A model generated the notes under the pieces. The model did not search any database, was not told where the DNA came from, and was given only the letters and a program-made list of their open reading frames with translations. Both the position numbers and the translations under genes were made by a program. From Alphaproteobacteria bacterium (GTDB taxonomy: Bacteria; Pseudomonadota; Alphaproteobacteria; Rhizobiales; Aestuariivirgaceae), in NCBI GenBank assembly GCA_020441605.1, contig JAGRLX010000366.1, forward strand, positions 1-10,555: DNA of 10,555 nucleotides. Direction: 5' to 3'. Below, piece by piece: positions 1-7,527 of this stretch. Each line of letters starts with the position of its first letter. Positions within the stretch are counted from its first letter, which is position 1.

Positions 1-84
1 CCGTTCCGCCGCGACGCGATGAAGAAGCCAGTCGAGGTGGCGGGGATCCGCAAAGAAGACATGCGGCCTCAGAAGGGCGCGTGA
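1..84 (+). CDS. C-terminal end of an unidentified gene (partial)
   Basis: Frame 1 is open from the first base to a TGA at 82-84 and encodes the last 27 residues of a protein that begins upstream of the window. Third codon positions are almost all G or C, as in the confident genes here, and a strong hairpin follows 32 bp after the stop; both support a real gene end. The tail is basic and hydrophilic (several Lys and Arg, ending K-G-A) with no membrane segment or motif that I recognise. No function can be assigned from so short a fragment. Confidence 0.55.
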   Translation, partial: PFRRDAMKKPVEVAGIRKEDMRPQKGA

Positions 85-116
85 TTCAGCCGCGAACCGC
101 ATGGCGCCGGAGCGAC

Positions 117-146
117 GGATGGCCAGGTGACATCGCCTGGCCGTCC
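117..146 (+). terminator. Strong hairpin, probable terminator of the upstream gene
   Basis: Bases 117-129 pair with 134-146 over 13 consecutive positions (two of them G-U) around the tetraloop ACAT. The core arms are GGCCAGG and CCTGGCC. It lies 32 bp after the stop at 84 and upstream of the reductase promoter candidate, which is where an intrinsic terminator would be expected. Only a short, interrupted T run (CCCTTC) follows, so termination may be weak or factor-dependent. The hairpin could instead act as an mRNA 3'-end stabiliser. Confidence 0.6.
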
Positions 147-199
147 CTTCGCCGGTGGACCAGTTGCATGAGGGCTGCGGTTTCGGCCTCGCCTGGATC

Positions 200-227
200 T
201 TCACTTGCTCGCCTGATGCATTAGACT
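200..227 (+). promoter_or_regulatory. Candidate sigma-70 promoter of the aldo/keto reductase
   Basis: TTCACT (200-205) and TAGACT (222-227) are separated by 16 bp; each matches the -35 and -10 consensus at four of six positions. Transcription would start near 234, giving a leader of about 44 nt that carries the GC hairpin at 238-256 and the ribosome-binding site at 265-270. This is a by-eye match in the only non-coding stretch upstream of the gene. Confidence 0.3.
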
Positions 228-237
228 GCGGTCTGGT

Positions 238-256
238 GGCCCCCATGACAGGGGCC
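238..256 (+). promoter_or_regulatory. GC-rich leader hairpin in front of the reductase ribosome-binding site
   Basis: GGCCCC (238-243) pairs perfectly with GGGGCC (251-256) around a 7-nt loop. The structure ends 8 nt before the GGGAGA ribosome-binding site of the reductase. No T tract follows it, so a simple terminator is unlikely. It could affect translation initiation or mRNA stability. Function is inference; the pairing is visible in the sequence. Confidence 0.4.
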
Positions 257-277
257 GAACCCACGGGAGATTGCCCA

Positions 278-1258
<981 letters not shown>

Positions 1259-1275
1259 AGCCGGACGGACGCGCG

Positions 1276-2373
1276 ATGACATCGATCCTCGTCCTCAATG
1301 CAGGCTCGTCATCACTCAAGTTCGCGGTGTTCGGCAAGGCAGCGAACCTCATCCTCAAGGGTCAGGTGTCCGGCATCGGCTCCATGCCGCGGCTGGAGAT
1401 CGACGGGCATGCGGCAAAGAGCCTGCCGGAGGTGGCGTCGCCGACCGAGGCCTTGCTGATCGCTGCCGAATGGCTGGCCGACAATGGCCATGAGCCGGCC
1501 CGGTTCAATGGCATCGGCCACCGCATCGTGCATGGCGGTGCACGCTATGTGACGCCGGTCGCAGTCAACGACGCCGTACACCAGGATCTTGAACGGTTGC
1601 GCTCGCTGGCACCGCTGCATCTGCCCTTTGGCCTCGGCGTGCTGCGGGAAATGCGGCGGGTGGCGCCGGACGTGCCCAATATCGCCTGTTTCGACACCGC
1701 TTTCCATGCAACCCAGCCCGAGCTTGCGACGCGGCTGCCGCTGCCAAGGGCCTATTTCGAAAAGGGCTATCGCCGCTACGGGTTCCACGGTCTCAATTAT
1801 GACCACGTGGTGAATGCCCTGCCCCTGCAGACAGGGAAGCCCCTGCCGCGCAGGCTGCTCGCGGCCCACCTCGGATCGGGCGCCTCCATGTGTGCAATAT
1901 TCGATGGCAAGAGTGTCGCCACGACCATGGGATTTTCCACTGCCGACGGTCTGGTGATGGGAACCCGTACCGGCTCCATCGATCCTGGCGTGCTGGTGGC
2001 CCTGATGCGCGACGAACATCTCAGCCTCGACGCGCTCGAGGACCTGCTCTACCGCAAGAGCGGGTTGCTTGGCCTCTCGGGCATTTCACCCGACATGCGC
2101 ATCCTTCTCGCCAGTGACCGGCCAGAGGCGCTGGAAGCGGTGGACTACTACTGTTACTCGGCGGCCCGTCATGCCGCCTCTCTGGTGCCGGCTCTCGGCG
2201 GTCTCGACGCCATCGTCTTTACGGGTGGCGTGGGCGAGAACGCCGGGCCGGTGCGGGCGCGGATCCTGTCTCACCTCAAATGGCTCGGTGTCCCGATGGA
2301 ACAGGTCTTCGTGGTGCCGGCGAACGAGGAGTTGACGATTGCGGGTGATGTTCTTGGCCTAATCGGCCGCTGA
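1276..2373 (+). CDS. ackA: Acetate kinase
   Basis: Interconverts acetate plus ATP with acetyl phosphate plus ADP in the cytosol. The 365-residue protein opens with the family signature [12 protein letters not shown] (phosphate-binding Asn8, Ser11, Ser13, Lys15). It continues with GHRIVHGG (Arg83), FDTAFH (Asp140), YGFHG (His171), the glycine-rich [19 protein letters not shown] (Arg231), [10 protein letters not shown] and the C-terminal NEELTIAGD, so the catalytic set is present. Two oddities stand out. It is shorter than the roughly 400-residue textbook enzyme and stops soon after NEELTIA. The segment after the catalytic His reads HGLNYDHV rather than the usual HGTSHxYV. The ATG at 1276 lies 17 bp after the reductase stop with only a weak purine-rich site (CGGACGG), suggesting readthrough from that gene. 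The last 15 bp overlap the end of pta on the other strand. Butyrate kinase is less likely given the pta neighbour. Confidence 0.93.
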   Translation: MTSILVLNAGSSSLKFAVFGKAANLILKGQVSGIGSMPRLEIDGHAAKSLPEVASPTEALLIAAEWLADNGHEPARFNGIGHRIVHGGARYVTPVAVNDAVHQDLERLRSLAPLHLPFGLGVLREMRRVAPDVPNIACFDTAFHATQPELATRLPLPRAYFEKGYRRYGFHGLNYDHVVNALPLQTGKPLPRRLLAAHLGSGASMCAIFDGKSVATTMGFSTADGLVMGTRTGSIDPGVLVALMRDEHLSLDALEDLLYRKSGLLGLSGISPDMRILLASDRPEALEAVDYYCYSAARHAASLVPALGGLDAIVFTGGVGENAGPVRARILSHLKWLGVPMEQVFVVPANEELTIAGDVLGLIGR

Positions 2374-3270
2374 CATCGCCAGAAGCAGGACACCAGTCGC
2401 GACGATGTCGTCGACGCTGGCCCCACGCGACAGATCGGACACAGGTCCGGCAAAGCCCTGCAGGATCGGCCCGATGGCCTGGGCACCGGCCAGATACTGG
2501 GTCAGCTTGTAGGCGATGTTGCCGGCATCGAGATCGGGAAACACCAGGACATTGGCACGGCCGGCCACATCACCAGAGTCCTTCAACTTCTTGGCGGCGA
2601 CGGATTCGGAGAGCGCAGCGTCGCCCTGCAATTCGCCATCAATGTTGAGGTCCGGCCGCCTGGTCTTGGCGATCCGCAGTGCTTCGATCACCTTGTCGGC
2701 GTCGGGGTGATTGCCACTGCCCTTGGTCGAGAACGAGAGTAGCGCCACCCGTGGCTCATCCTTCAGGAAGGCCTCGGCGCTTGTGGCCGACGCGATGGCG
2801 ATGTCGGCGAGTTCGGCCGGCCCCGGCTGAACATTGACAGCGCAATCGGCAAAGACCAGCCGCCGCTCCGGCCATTGCATGAGGAAAAAGCTCGAAGGCG
2901 TTTCAATCCCGGCGGCCAGGCCAATCGTCATCAATGCTGCCTCGATTACTCGCGCCGTTGGGTTAGCTGCACCCGCCAGCATGGCGTGAGCTTCGCCCGC
3001 CGCCACCATGGCGCCTGCCCGGTACAGCGGCTTCCTGAGCAGCCGCGCCGCCATGGACTCGGTCATCTTGTCGCGACGCGCCCGTACGAGGGCAATGTGT
3101 TCGGGTCGAGGTTCCGGCACATCCGCGGCAGCGAAGATGATCGGCGCTGCGAGATCCTCCGCCACAAGGCCGTCCGCGGCCTGGCGGATGCGGTCATCCT
3201 CCGCCTCTGGCATCACCAGTTTCAATTTTCTTCCCTTGATTTTGGCCTTGGCTTCGTCAATCACGCTCAT
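2359..3270 (-). CDS. pta: Phosphate acetyltransferase (short form)
   Basis: Transfers an acetyl group between acetyl phosphate and CoA in the cytosol, the partner step to acetate kinase. The 303-residue protein is a single PTA_PTB domain without the N-terminal DRTGG/P-loop region of the long enterobacterial form. Family landmarks are ARVIEAAL near residues 106-113, SSFFLM (126-131), [14 protein letters not shown] (177-190), DGELQGDAA (211-219), [15 protein letters not shown] (244-258), QAIGPILQG (264-272) and [15 protein letters not shown] near the end. The start is well supported: AGGTGA lies 6 bp upstream (plus-strand 3277-3282) and [15 protein letters not shown] is a typical N-terminus. 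The TAG stop lies inside the end of ackA on the opposite strand. A phosphate butyryltransferase is a less likely alternative, since the order of motifs is that of Pta. Confidence 0.92.
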   Translation of the reverse strand: MSVIDEAKAKIKGRKLKLVMPEAEDDRIRQAADGLVAEDLAAPIIFAAADVPEPRPEHIALVRARRDKMTESMAARLLRKPLYRAGAMVAAGEAHAMLAGAANPTARVIEAALMTIGLAAGIETPSSFFLMQWPERRLVFADCAVNVQPGPAELADIAIASATSAEAFLKDEPRVALLSFSTKGSGNHPDADKVIEALRIAKTRRPDLNIDGELQGDAALSESVAAKKLKDSGDVAGRANVLVFPDLDAGNIAYKLTQYLAGAQAIGPILQGFAGPVSDLSRGASVDDIVATGVLLLAMSAAD

Positions 3271-3295
3271 GTCAAATCACCTATGGAACGGCGCC
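3271..3295. promoter_or_regulatory. 25-bp divergent start region between pta and citrate synthase
   Basis: Both genes initiate outward from this 25-bp spacer. It contains the pta ribosome-binding site (AGGTGA on the minus strand, plus 3277-3282) and a citrate synthase site (GGAACGG, 3285-3291, with GGAA 7 bp before the ATG). The gap is too short for two ordinary promoters, so each promoter should lie inside the neighbouring coding region, and the two transcripts would overlap at their 5' ends. An alternative in-frame ATG for citrate synthase at 3269 even overlaps the pta start codon. Confidence 0.6.
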
Positions 3296-4435
3296 ATGTC
3301 AGCAGAAGAAAAGATCGAAATCCATCGCGGACTGAAAGGCGTCTATTTCGAGCGCTCTGCCACGACCTTCATCGATGGCAAGGCTGGCGAGCTTCGTTAT
3401 CGGGGTTATTCGATCCACGACCTGGCCGAGCAGTCGACCTTCGAGGAAACCGCCTATCTGCTGCTGCACGGCGAATTGCCGACGACGTCGCAGCTTGCTG
3501 CTTTCGATGCCGAGTTGAAGGCCGCCCGCAAGCTGCCGGCGCAGATCGTCGCGATCATCGAAGCCGTGAAGAATGCCCATCCCATGGATGTTCTGCGCAC
3601 CGCGGTTTCGGCGCTGGCCGCCGTGGAGCCCGACACGGCCGACAATTCCGTCGAAGCGACACGGGCCAAGGGCATCAGGCTAACGGCGCAAGTGCCGATG
3701 GTCGTCGCCGCCCATCAGGCGATCCGCAATGGAAAACCGGTTCCGGACGGCGACCCGGCCCTTTCCCATGCGGCGAACTTCCTCAAGATGATCACCGGGA
3801 GGACGCCTTCGCCAGATGCAGCACAACTCATGGACCGGGACCTCATCCTGCATGCCGAGCATGGCAGCAACGCATCGTCCTTCACGGCCCGCGTGGTGAT
3901 CGGCACCGAGGCTAATCTGCATGCGGCGATAACCTCGGCCATCGCCGCCCTGTCGGGCCCTGCCCATGGCGGCGCGGCAGAGGACGTGATGCGCATGGCC
4001 CAGGAGATTGGCGAACCGGAGAATGCCGCCGCCTATGTGAAGGCCAAGCGCGCGGCCGGAGAAGCCGTCACCGGCTTCGGCCACCGGGTCTACCGCACCG
4101 AGGACCCACGGGCACGGCACATGCGCGATGGGGTGCAGAAGCTGAGCGCCGAGATGGGCGAGCCGAAATGGTTCGCCATCCTCCAGGCCGTCGTGGCGGC
4201 GATGAAGCCCTATGCCCGTTTTGGCGTCAACGTGAATGTCGATTTCTATTCGGGCGTCATCTACTATCTCAATGGCATCGCGCCCGATCTCTTCGTGCCG
4301 ATCTTTGCGGTGGGCCGGGTTCCGGGCTGGACCGTGCAATGCCTGGAACAGTTGCAGAACAACATCCTTATTCGGCCACTCACGCTTTACGACGGCCCAC
4401 CGGCCCGCGATTACGTGCCGCTTGCCGACCGCTGA
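3296..4435 (+). CDS. Citrate synthase (small, type II-like)
   Basis: Condenses acetyl-CoA with oxaloacetate to give citrate and CoA. With the ATG at 3296 the protein has 379 residues, the size of the compact bacterial/archaeal class rather than the roughly 430-residue GltA type. The N-terminal GLKGVYFERSATTFIDG and ELRYRGYSI are characteristic. Active-site residues are present: His189 in HGSNASSF, His224 in LSGPAHGGA, His263 and the signature GFGHRVYRTEDPRA, and Asp316 in NVNVDFYSG. The later block reads GRVPGWTVQCLEQ, with Val-Gln where many family members have Ala-His. The ATG at 3269 would add nine residues and overlap the pta start codon; 3296 has the better-spaced ribosome-binding site. 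A 2-methylcitrate synthase (PrpC) cannot be excluded by motif, but no prp genes are adjacent and the pta/ackA context favours acetyl-CoA. No gltA or prpC symbol is assigned. Confidence 0.9.
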   Translation: MSAEEKIEIHRGLKGVYFERSATTFIDGKAGELRYRGYSIHDLAEQSTFEETAYLLLHGELPTTSQLAAFDAELKAARKLPAQIVAIIEAVKNAHPMDVLRTAVSALAAVEPDTADNSVEATRAKGIRLTAQVPMVVAAHQAIRNGKPVPDGDPALSHAANFLKMITGRTPSPDAAQLMDRDLILHAEHGSNASSFTARVVIGTEANLHAAITSAIAALSGPAHGGAAEDVMRMAQEIGEPENAAAYVKAKRAAGEAVTGFGHRVYRTEDPRARHMRDGVQKLSAEMGEPKWFAILQAVVAAMKPYARFGVNVNVDFYSGVIYYLNGIAPDLFVPIFAVGRVPGWTVQCLEQLQNNILIRPLTLYDGPPARDYVPLADR

Positions 4436-4585
4436 TGCTGCAGGAATTCATATTTCGGCCCGCCCTTTGCCACAATTGACCGGCACGATCCAGCCGTTCA
4501 CGACGGCGTGAGGCTCCTTGCAGGGGGCGCTCGAACATTCGAATCGCCGGCGAAAAGCCGGTTCATGTTCAGGCGGGAGGTTCGC
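4436..4585 (+). promoter_or_regulatory. 150-bp leader with small inverted repeats
   Basis: This gap separates citrate synthase from the next gene. It contains GCCGT/ACGGC (4493-4497 and 4503-4507), the near-palindrome TCGAA-CA-TTCGA (4531-4542) and CCGGC/GCCGG around GAAAA (4547-4551 and 4557-4561). None is followed by a T run, so I do not call a terminator for citrate synthase. TCGAACATTCGA has the form of a small operator, but no regulator is known. No convincing -35/-10 pair was found, although the downstream gene probably has its promoter here. Confidence 0.35.
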
Positions 4586-5842
4586 ATGGCAACTCCATTG
4601 AAGCAGCCGCAAGATGCCGTCCAGATAACAGATGGCGAGCCCTTGGAAGCGCAGGATGCTGGCGCGCAGTCCGACCCAAGTTGGTTCTTCCCGGCTTCCC
4701 ACGAACGGTCGCCCGAAATGCTGGCGGAACGCTATCGCAGTCAGGTCGCATCCCCGATGGCGCCAGGATATGCGGAACTGCTCGAAACGCGCCGCGACTT
4801 TGCCGACACCGCCGCGCACAGCCGGCGGGAGCTGGCCAATCGCCCGGCCCTTCAGCGGCCACGGCGGCCGGGGCGACAGCGCCCCATCAGCGGCTACAGC
4901 CGGCTGAGCCTTACGGGGGTTTATGTCTTGGCGGCGGTCGCGGCGGTGGCCGCTGGCGGTACCGCAGGCTATGTCGCAGCCAAGCACCAGGACATCATCG
5001 ACGGCGCCTCCCGGCTCTACGCCTCGGCACGCGAACAAGCCCCGTCGGTTGAGGGGGTCGCGGTTGCAGCGGCAGACCCGCAAGTCACTGCCGCGCCGTC
5101 GAAGAAGCCGATCCAGATCGCCAAGCTCGATGTTGCGGATGCGTCGGGTCATCTCAATACCGAGATCCCGCTCAGCGTGTCGGCGCAACCCGCCTTCACC
5201 GGGCAAGACCTTATCGTGAAGATCTCCGGCCTGCCTGACACGGCCTACCTCACGGCCGGATCGCGGCGCAACGACAAGAGCTGGCTCCTGCCCCTCTCGG
5301 ACTTGTCGCATGCCAATCTGGTGGTGACCGCCGCACCCAAGCCGACCATTGATCTGACGATCGCCGCCGTTGAGGCGAAGACTGGCGAACTGGCCAGTCC
5401 GGCGCGTGAAATGACGGTTGCCATCGCCGAGCCCGTGAAGATCATTCAGGCATCGGCACCGCCCGCAAACGCAACACTCAAACCCGCCGATGACGCCAAA
5501 CCAGGCGAAGCATCCGCGATCCCGGCCCCCATGCCGCAGTCGGTTACTGCTGTCACTGCGGCCGCGAAGGTCACAGCGCTGATTGATCAGGGTCACGTTG
5601 CCCTGGCCGCAAATGATGTCGTCAAGGCGCGCCAGGCCTATGCTGCGGCCTATGCGCTCGGATCGGCGGATGGCGCGATCGGGATGGCGAGAAGCTACGA
5701 TCCAGACGTCATCGGCAAGACACGGGTGGCCGAAGCCGACGCCATGCTGGCCCTGTCATGGTATCAGCGCGCCGATGCGGCCGGCCACGCCGACGCCAAG
5801 CCAGCACTGTCACGCCTCGCGCCCGCCGCGGGAGCGCCATAG
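4586..5842 (+). CDS. Single-pass membrane protein with Ig-like periplasmic region and Sel1/TPR-like C-terminus
   Basis: Function unknown. The ATG at 4586 is chosen because GCGGGAGG (4573-4580) sits 5 bp upstream; the frame stays open to a GTG at 4508 without such a site. The 418 residues fall into four parts. Residues 1-107 are a polar, Arg/Pro-rich cytoplasmic region with RPRRPGRQRP just before the membrane. Residues 108-132 form one hydrophobic Ala/Val/Gly helix, with positive charges before it indicating N-in, C-out. Residues 190-285 are beta-rich; the run SGLPDTAYLTAG, SWLLPLSDL and VVTAAPKPTIDLTIAAV recalls Ig-like repeats of bacterial surface proteins. A Pro/Ala linker leads to residues 325-412, an alpha-helical stretch (AANDVVKARQAYAAAYALGS, then LSWYQRADAAGHADA) typical of Sel1/TPR units. 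It probably acts as a periplasmic scaffold at the inner membrane. Its 3' end faces an L,D-transpeptidase gene 17 bp away. Confidence 0.85.
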   Translation: MATPLKQPQDAVQITDGEPLEAQDAGAQSDPSWFFPASHERSPEMLAERYRSQVASPMAPGYAELLETRRDFADTAAHSRRELANRPALQRPRRPGRQRPISGYSRLSLTGVYVLAAVAAVAAGGTAGYVAAKHQDIIDGASRLYASAREQAPSVEGVAVAAADPQVTAAPSKKPIQIAKLDVADASGHLNTEIPLSVSAQPAFTGQDLIVKISGLPDTAYLTAGSRRNDKSWLLPLSDLSHANLVVTAAPKPTIDLTIAAVEAKTGELASPAREMTVAIAEPVKIIQASAPPANATLKPADDAKPGEASAIPAPMPQSVTAVTAAAKVTALIDQGHVALAANDVVKARQAYAAAYALGSADGAIGMARSYDPDVIGKTRVAEADAMLALSWYQRADAAGHADAKPALSRLAPAAGAP

Positions 5843-5859
5843 CCAAGTTCCTGAAGGTC

Positions 5860-7467
5860 TCAGCCGGCGGGCTTGCCGGACAGCGCCGCCTGCAACTTGC
5901 GATCACGGCCATAGACATCGGGGCGAAATTCGATGCCGTAGCGTCCTTGAAACGCCGTCGCATAGATCAGGTGCACCGGGATCTTGCGCGGCAAAGGTAC
6001 CCGCACCGTCTGTCCTGACGCGATGGTGCCGTCGATCTTCGTCTTGGACCAACCGGCGATACCACCAACCACCGTGTAGGCAAAGTCGATCGGCCGCGAC
6101 AGGCGGATGCAGCCATGGCTGAAGGCCCGGGTCGTCTGCTGGAACTTGTCCTTGGCCGGCGTGTCGTGGAGATAGATGTTGTGCTTATTGGGCAACATGA
6201 ACTTCACCCGGCCGAGGGCGTTCTTTGGTCCGGGGTGCTGGCGGAACGTGAAGGGAAAGTTTCCGGGGCCATAGGCATTCCAGTTGATGCGCCCCCATGA
6301 TGTCAGATTGCCACTTTCGAAGACGTCGAAATCGGCAGCGTAGGCGAATGGGTCCTTGCGGAGCTTCGGCAGCATCTCCTTGGAGGCAATCGAATAGGGA
6401 ACCGTCCAGGTCGGGTTGATTTCCACATAGGACATTTCGCCGGAAAACTCCGGCGTCTGGGTGGCCACAGCCCCCACCACCACGTCCATGCGGTCGATGA
6501 TGTCGTTTTGCTGGACTTCCTGAAGCTCAAAGGCCGCCAAGTTGACCATGTAATGATAGTCGCCAAGATTTTCCGGCATCCAGCGCCAGCGCTCCATGTT
6601 GAGCGTGATCTGCTTGATGCGCTCTGCAGGCGGGACATTCATGGCAAGAATGGTCTGCTTTCCGATGAGGCCCTTGGCCTCTAGGCCGTGGCGCTGTTGG
6701 AAACGCTTCACGGCGGCAACCGTTGCCGCATCATAGCTGGTGCCGCCGCCGCTGCCGTCATGGTCACCCGTCAGCATCAGCAGCTTGCGGATCTGCGGAA
6801 GGCGCGAGTCGCTGCCGCCGGGCTTGATGTTCTCACCGGTTGCGATGGCTGGCCAGGCCGTCGAGTCAGCCATGCCGCGATAGAGCGCCAGCATCTTCTT
6901 CAGGGCCTGGTAGTGGGGATTGCGCGACTCGAACATCGAGAGGAACTTGCCAGGATCCCGCTGCTTCTTCAGTTCGGTCAGCACCCGCAGCACATCGATA
7001 GTCTTGCGGTTGCGGAAGAGATGCGGGTCGACCTTCTGGGGGGTCACACGGCCGATCTTCAGATCCGCAGCATAGGCCACGAAGAAGGCTGAAAAATAGA
7101 GTTCGGCCTGGGCGGCCACGAAGGCATCCTCTGGCGTTACCGCATCACGCAGGCTGATAAGGCCATCGAGCGGATAGTCGGCCGGATTCAATCCATCGCG
7201 GCCGGCGTCGGCCAATCGCTGCAGGAACGGCGTCATCCGCCCGCTTCCGACCCAGTAGATGGTGCCGTTATCGCGGACGTAATGGGCCTGGAGGGCGGAC
7301 CGGATCCGTTCGAGCGGCAGTGGCAACCGCTCCTTGCGATTGAGGATTTCCGCGACCTGTTCGGCGACGGCCTCATAGGCCGGCGCCCGGTCGCCCTTCC
7401 CGGCCGTTGCAGGCAGCGACAGCAACACCGTGAATACCACAGCCAAGACGCCCAGATACGCCCGCAT
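5860..7467 (-). CDS. Secreted L,D-transpeptidase, YcbB/LdtD-like
   Basis: A predicted periplasmic enzyme that forms 3-3 peptidoglycan cross-links or exchanges terminal residues on tetrapeptide stems. The start at 7467 is chosen over the upstream in-frame start (7527) because GAGGTG (plus 7471-7476) precedes it and the protein then opens with a signal peptide, MRAYLGVLAVVFTVLLSLPA, with likely cleavage after Ala22. The 535 residues follow YcbB order: a helical scaffold region (about 50-210, with NPHYQALKKMLALYR), a PG_binding_1 domain (222-277, with YDAATVAAVKRFQQRHGL) and a YkuD catalytic domain (about 302-500). Key residues are His434 in IYLHDTP and Cys453 in SHGCIRLS; NPTWTVPYSIASKEMLPKL is a further family landmark. 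It lies 60 bp downstream of the puuA-like gene on the same strand, with a candidate promoter of its own. Polar-growing Hyphomicrobiales depend strongly on such enzymes, which fits the inferred host. Confidence 0.93.
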   Translation of the reverse strand: MRAYLGVLAVVFTVLLSLPATAGKGDRAPAYEAVAEQVAEILNRKERLPLPLERIRSALQAHYVRDNGTIYWVGSGRMTPFLQRLADAGRDGLNPADYPLDGLISLRDAVTPEDAFVAAQAELYFSAFFVAYAADLKIGRVTPQKVDPHLFRNRKTIDVLRVLTELKKQRDPGKFLSMFESRNPHYQALKKMLALYRGMADSTAWPAIATGENIKPGGSDSRLPQIRKLLMLTGDHDGSGGGTSYDAATVAAVKRFQQRHGLEAKGLIGKQTILAMNVPPAERIKQITLNMERWRWMPENLGDYHYMVNLAAFELQEVQQNDIIDRMDVVVGAVATQTPEFSGEMSYVEINPTWTVPYSIASKEMLPKLRKDPFAYAADFDVFESGNLTSWGRINWNAYGPGNFPFTFRQHPGPKNALGRVKFMLPNKHNIYLHDTPAKDKFQQTTRAFSHGCIRLSRPIDFAYTVVGGIAGWSKTKIDGTIASGQTVRVPLPRKIPVHLIYATAFQGRYGIEFRPDVYGRDRKLQAALSGKPAG

Positions 7468-7499
7468 TCCCACCTCGGTCTTTCTCCAGCGATTCGACG

Positions 7500-7527
7500 A
7501 TCTTACAATCAATCCGGCAAGCCGCAA
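7500..7527 (-). promoter_or_regulatory. Candidate promoter of the L,D-transpeptidase
   Basis: On the minus strand TTGCGG (plus 7522-7527) and TAAGAT (plus 7500-7505) are 16 bp apart, inside the 60-bp gap after the puuA-like stop. The -10 matches the consensus at four of six positions and the -35 at three of six. Transcription would begin about 26 nt before the transpeptidase ATG. It would let the cell-wall gene be expressed independently of the polyamine gene. The match is by eye and weak. Confidence 0.25.

Noticed and set aside
155..277. N-terminal extension of the aldo/keto reductase by 41 residues
   Set aside because: The family start MKTRQLG is at 278 with a proper ribosome-binding site; the extension would cover the promoter and leader hairpin.
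1312..2019. Minus-strand open frame of 235 codons opposite ackA
   Set aside because: A shadow of a gene with complete acetate kinase signatures; Gln/His/Arg-rich product with no motif.
3008..3295. N-terminal extension of citrate synthase by up to 96 residues
   Set aside because: This part is the antisense of pta, has no targeting or domain signature, and the family N-terminus begins just after the ATG at 3296.
2875..3915. Plus-strand open frame of 346 codons spanning the pta/citrate synthase junction
   Set aside because: It runs antisense to pta and out of frame with citrate synthase; its composition is Arg/His/Cys-rich with no recognisable motif.
4541..4545. GANTC (CcrM methylation) sites in non-coding gaps, also at 83-87 and 7491-7495
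   Set aside because: Two or three such sites are expected by chance in the total intergenic length here, so no cell-cycle control is inferred.
4448..5596. Long open frame of 382 codons on the minus strand, antisense to the membrane-protein gene
   Set aside because: The translation is rich in Arg, Gly and Cys with no domain; it is the mirror of a GC-rich gene that has a good ribosome-binding site and domain structure on the plus strand.
5864..5879. CCGGC/GCCGG inverted repeat at the junction of the membrane-protein and L,D-transpeptidase genes
   Set aside because: The stem is only 5 bp, lies inside the transpeptidase coding end and has no T tract on either side, so a bidirectional terminator is not supported.
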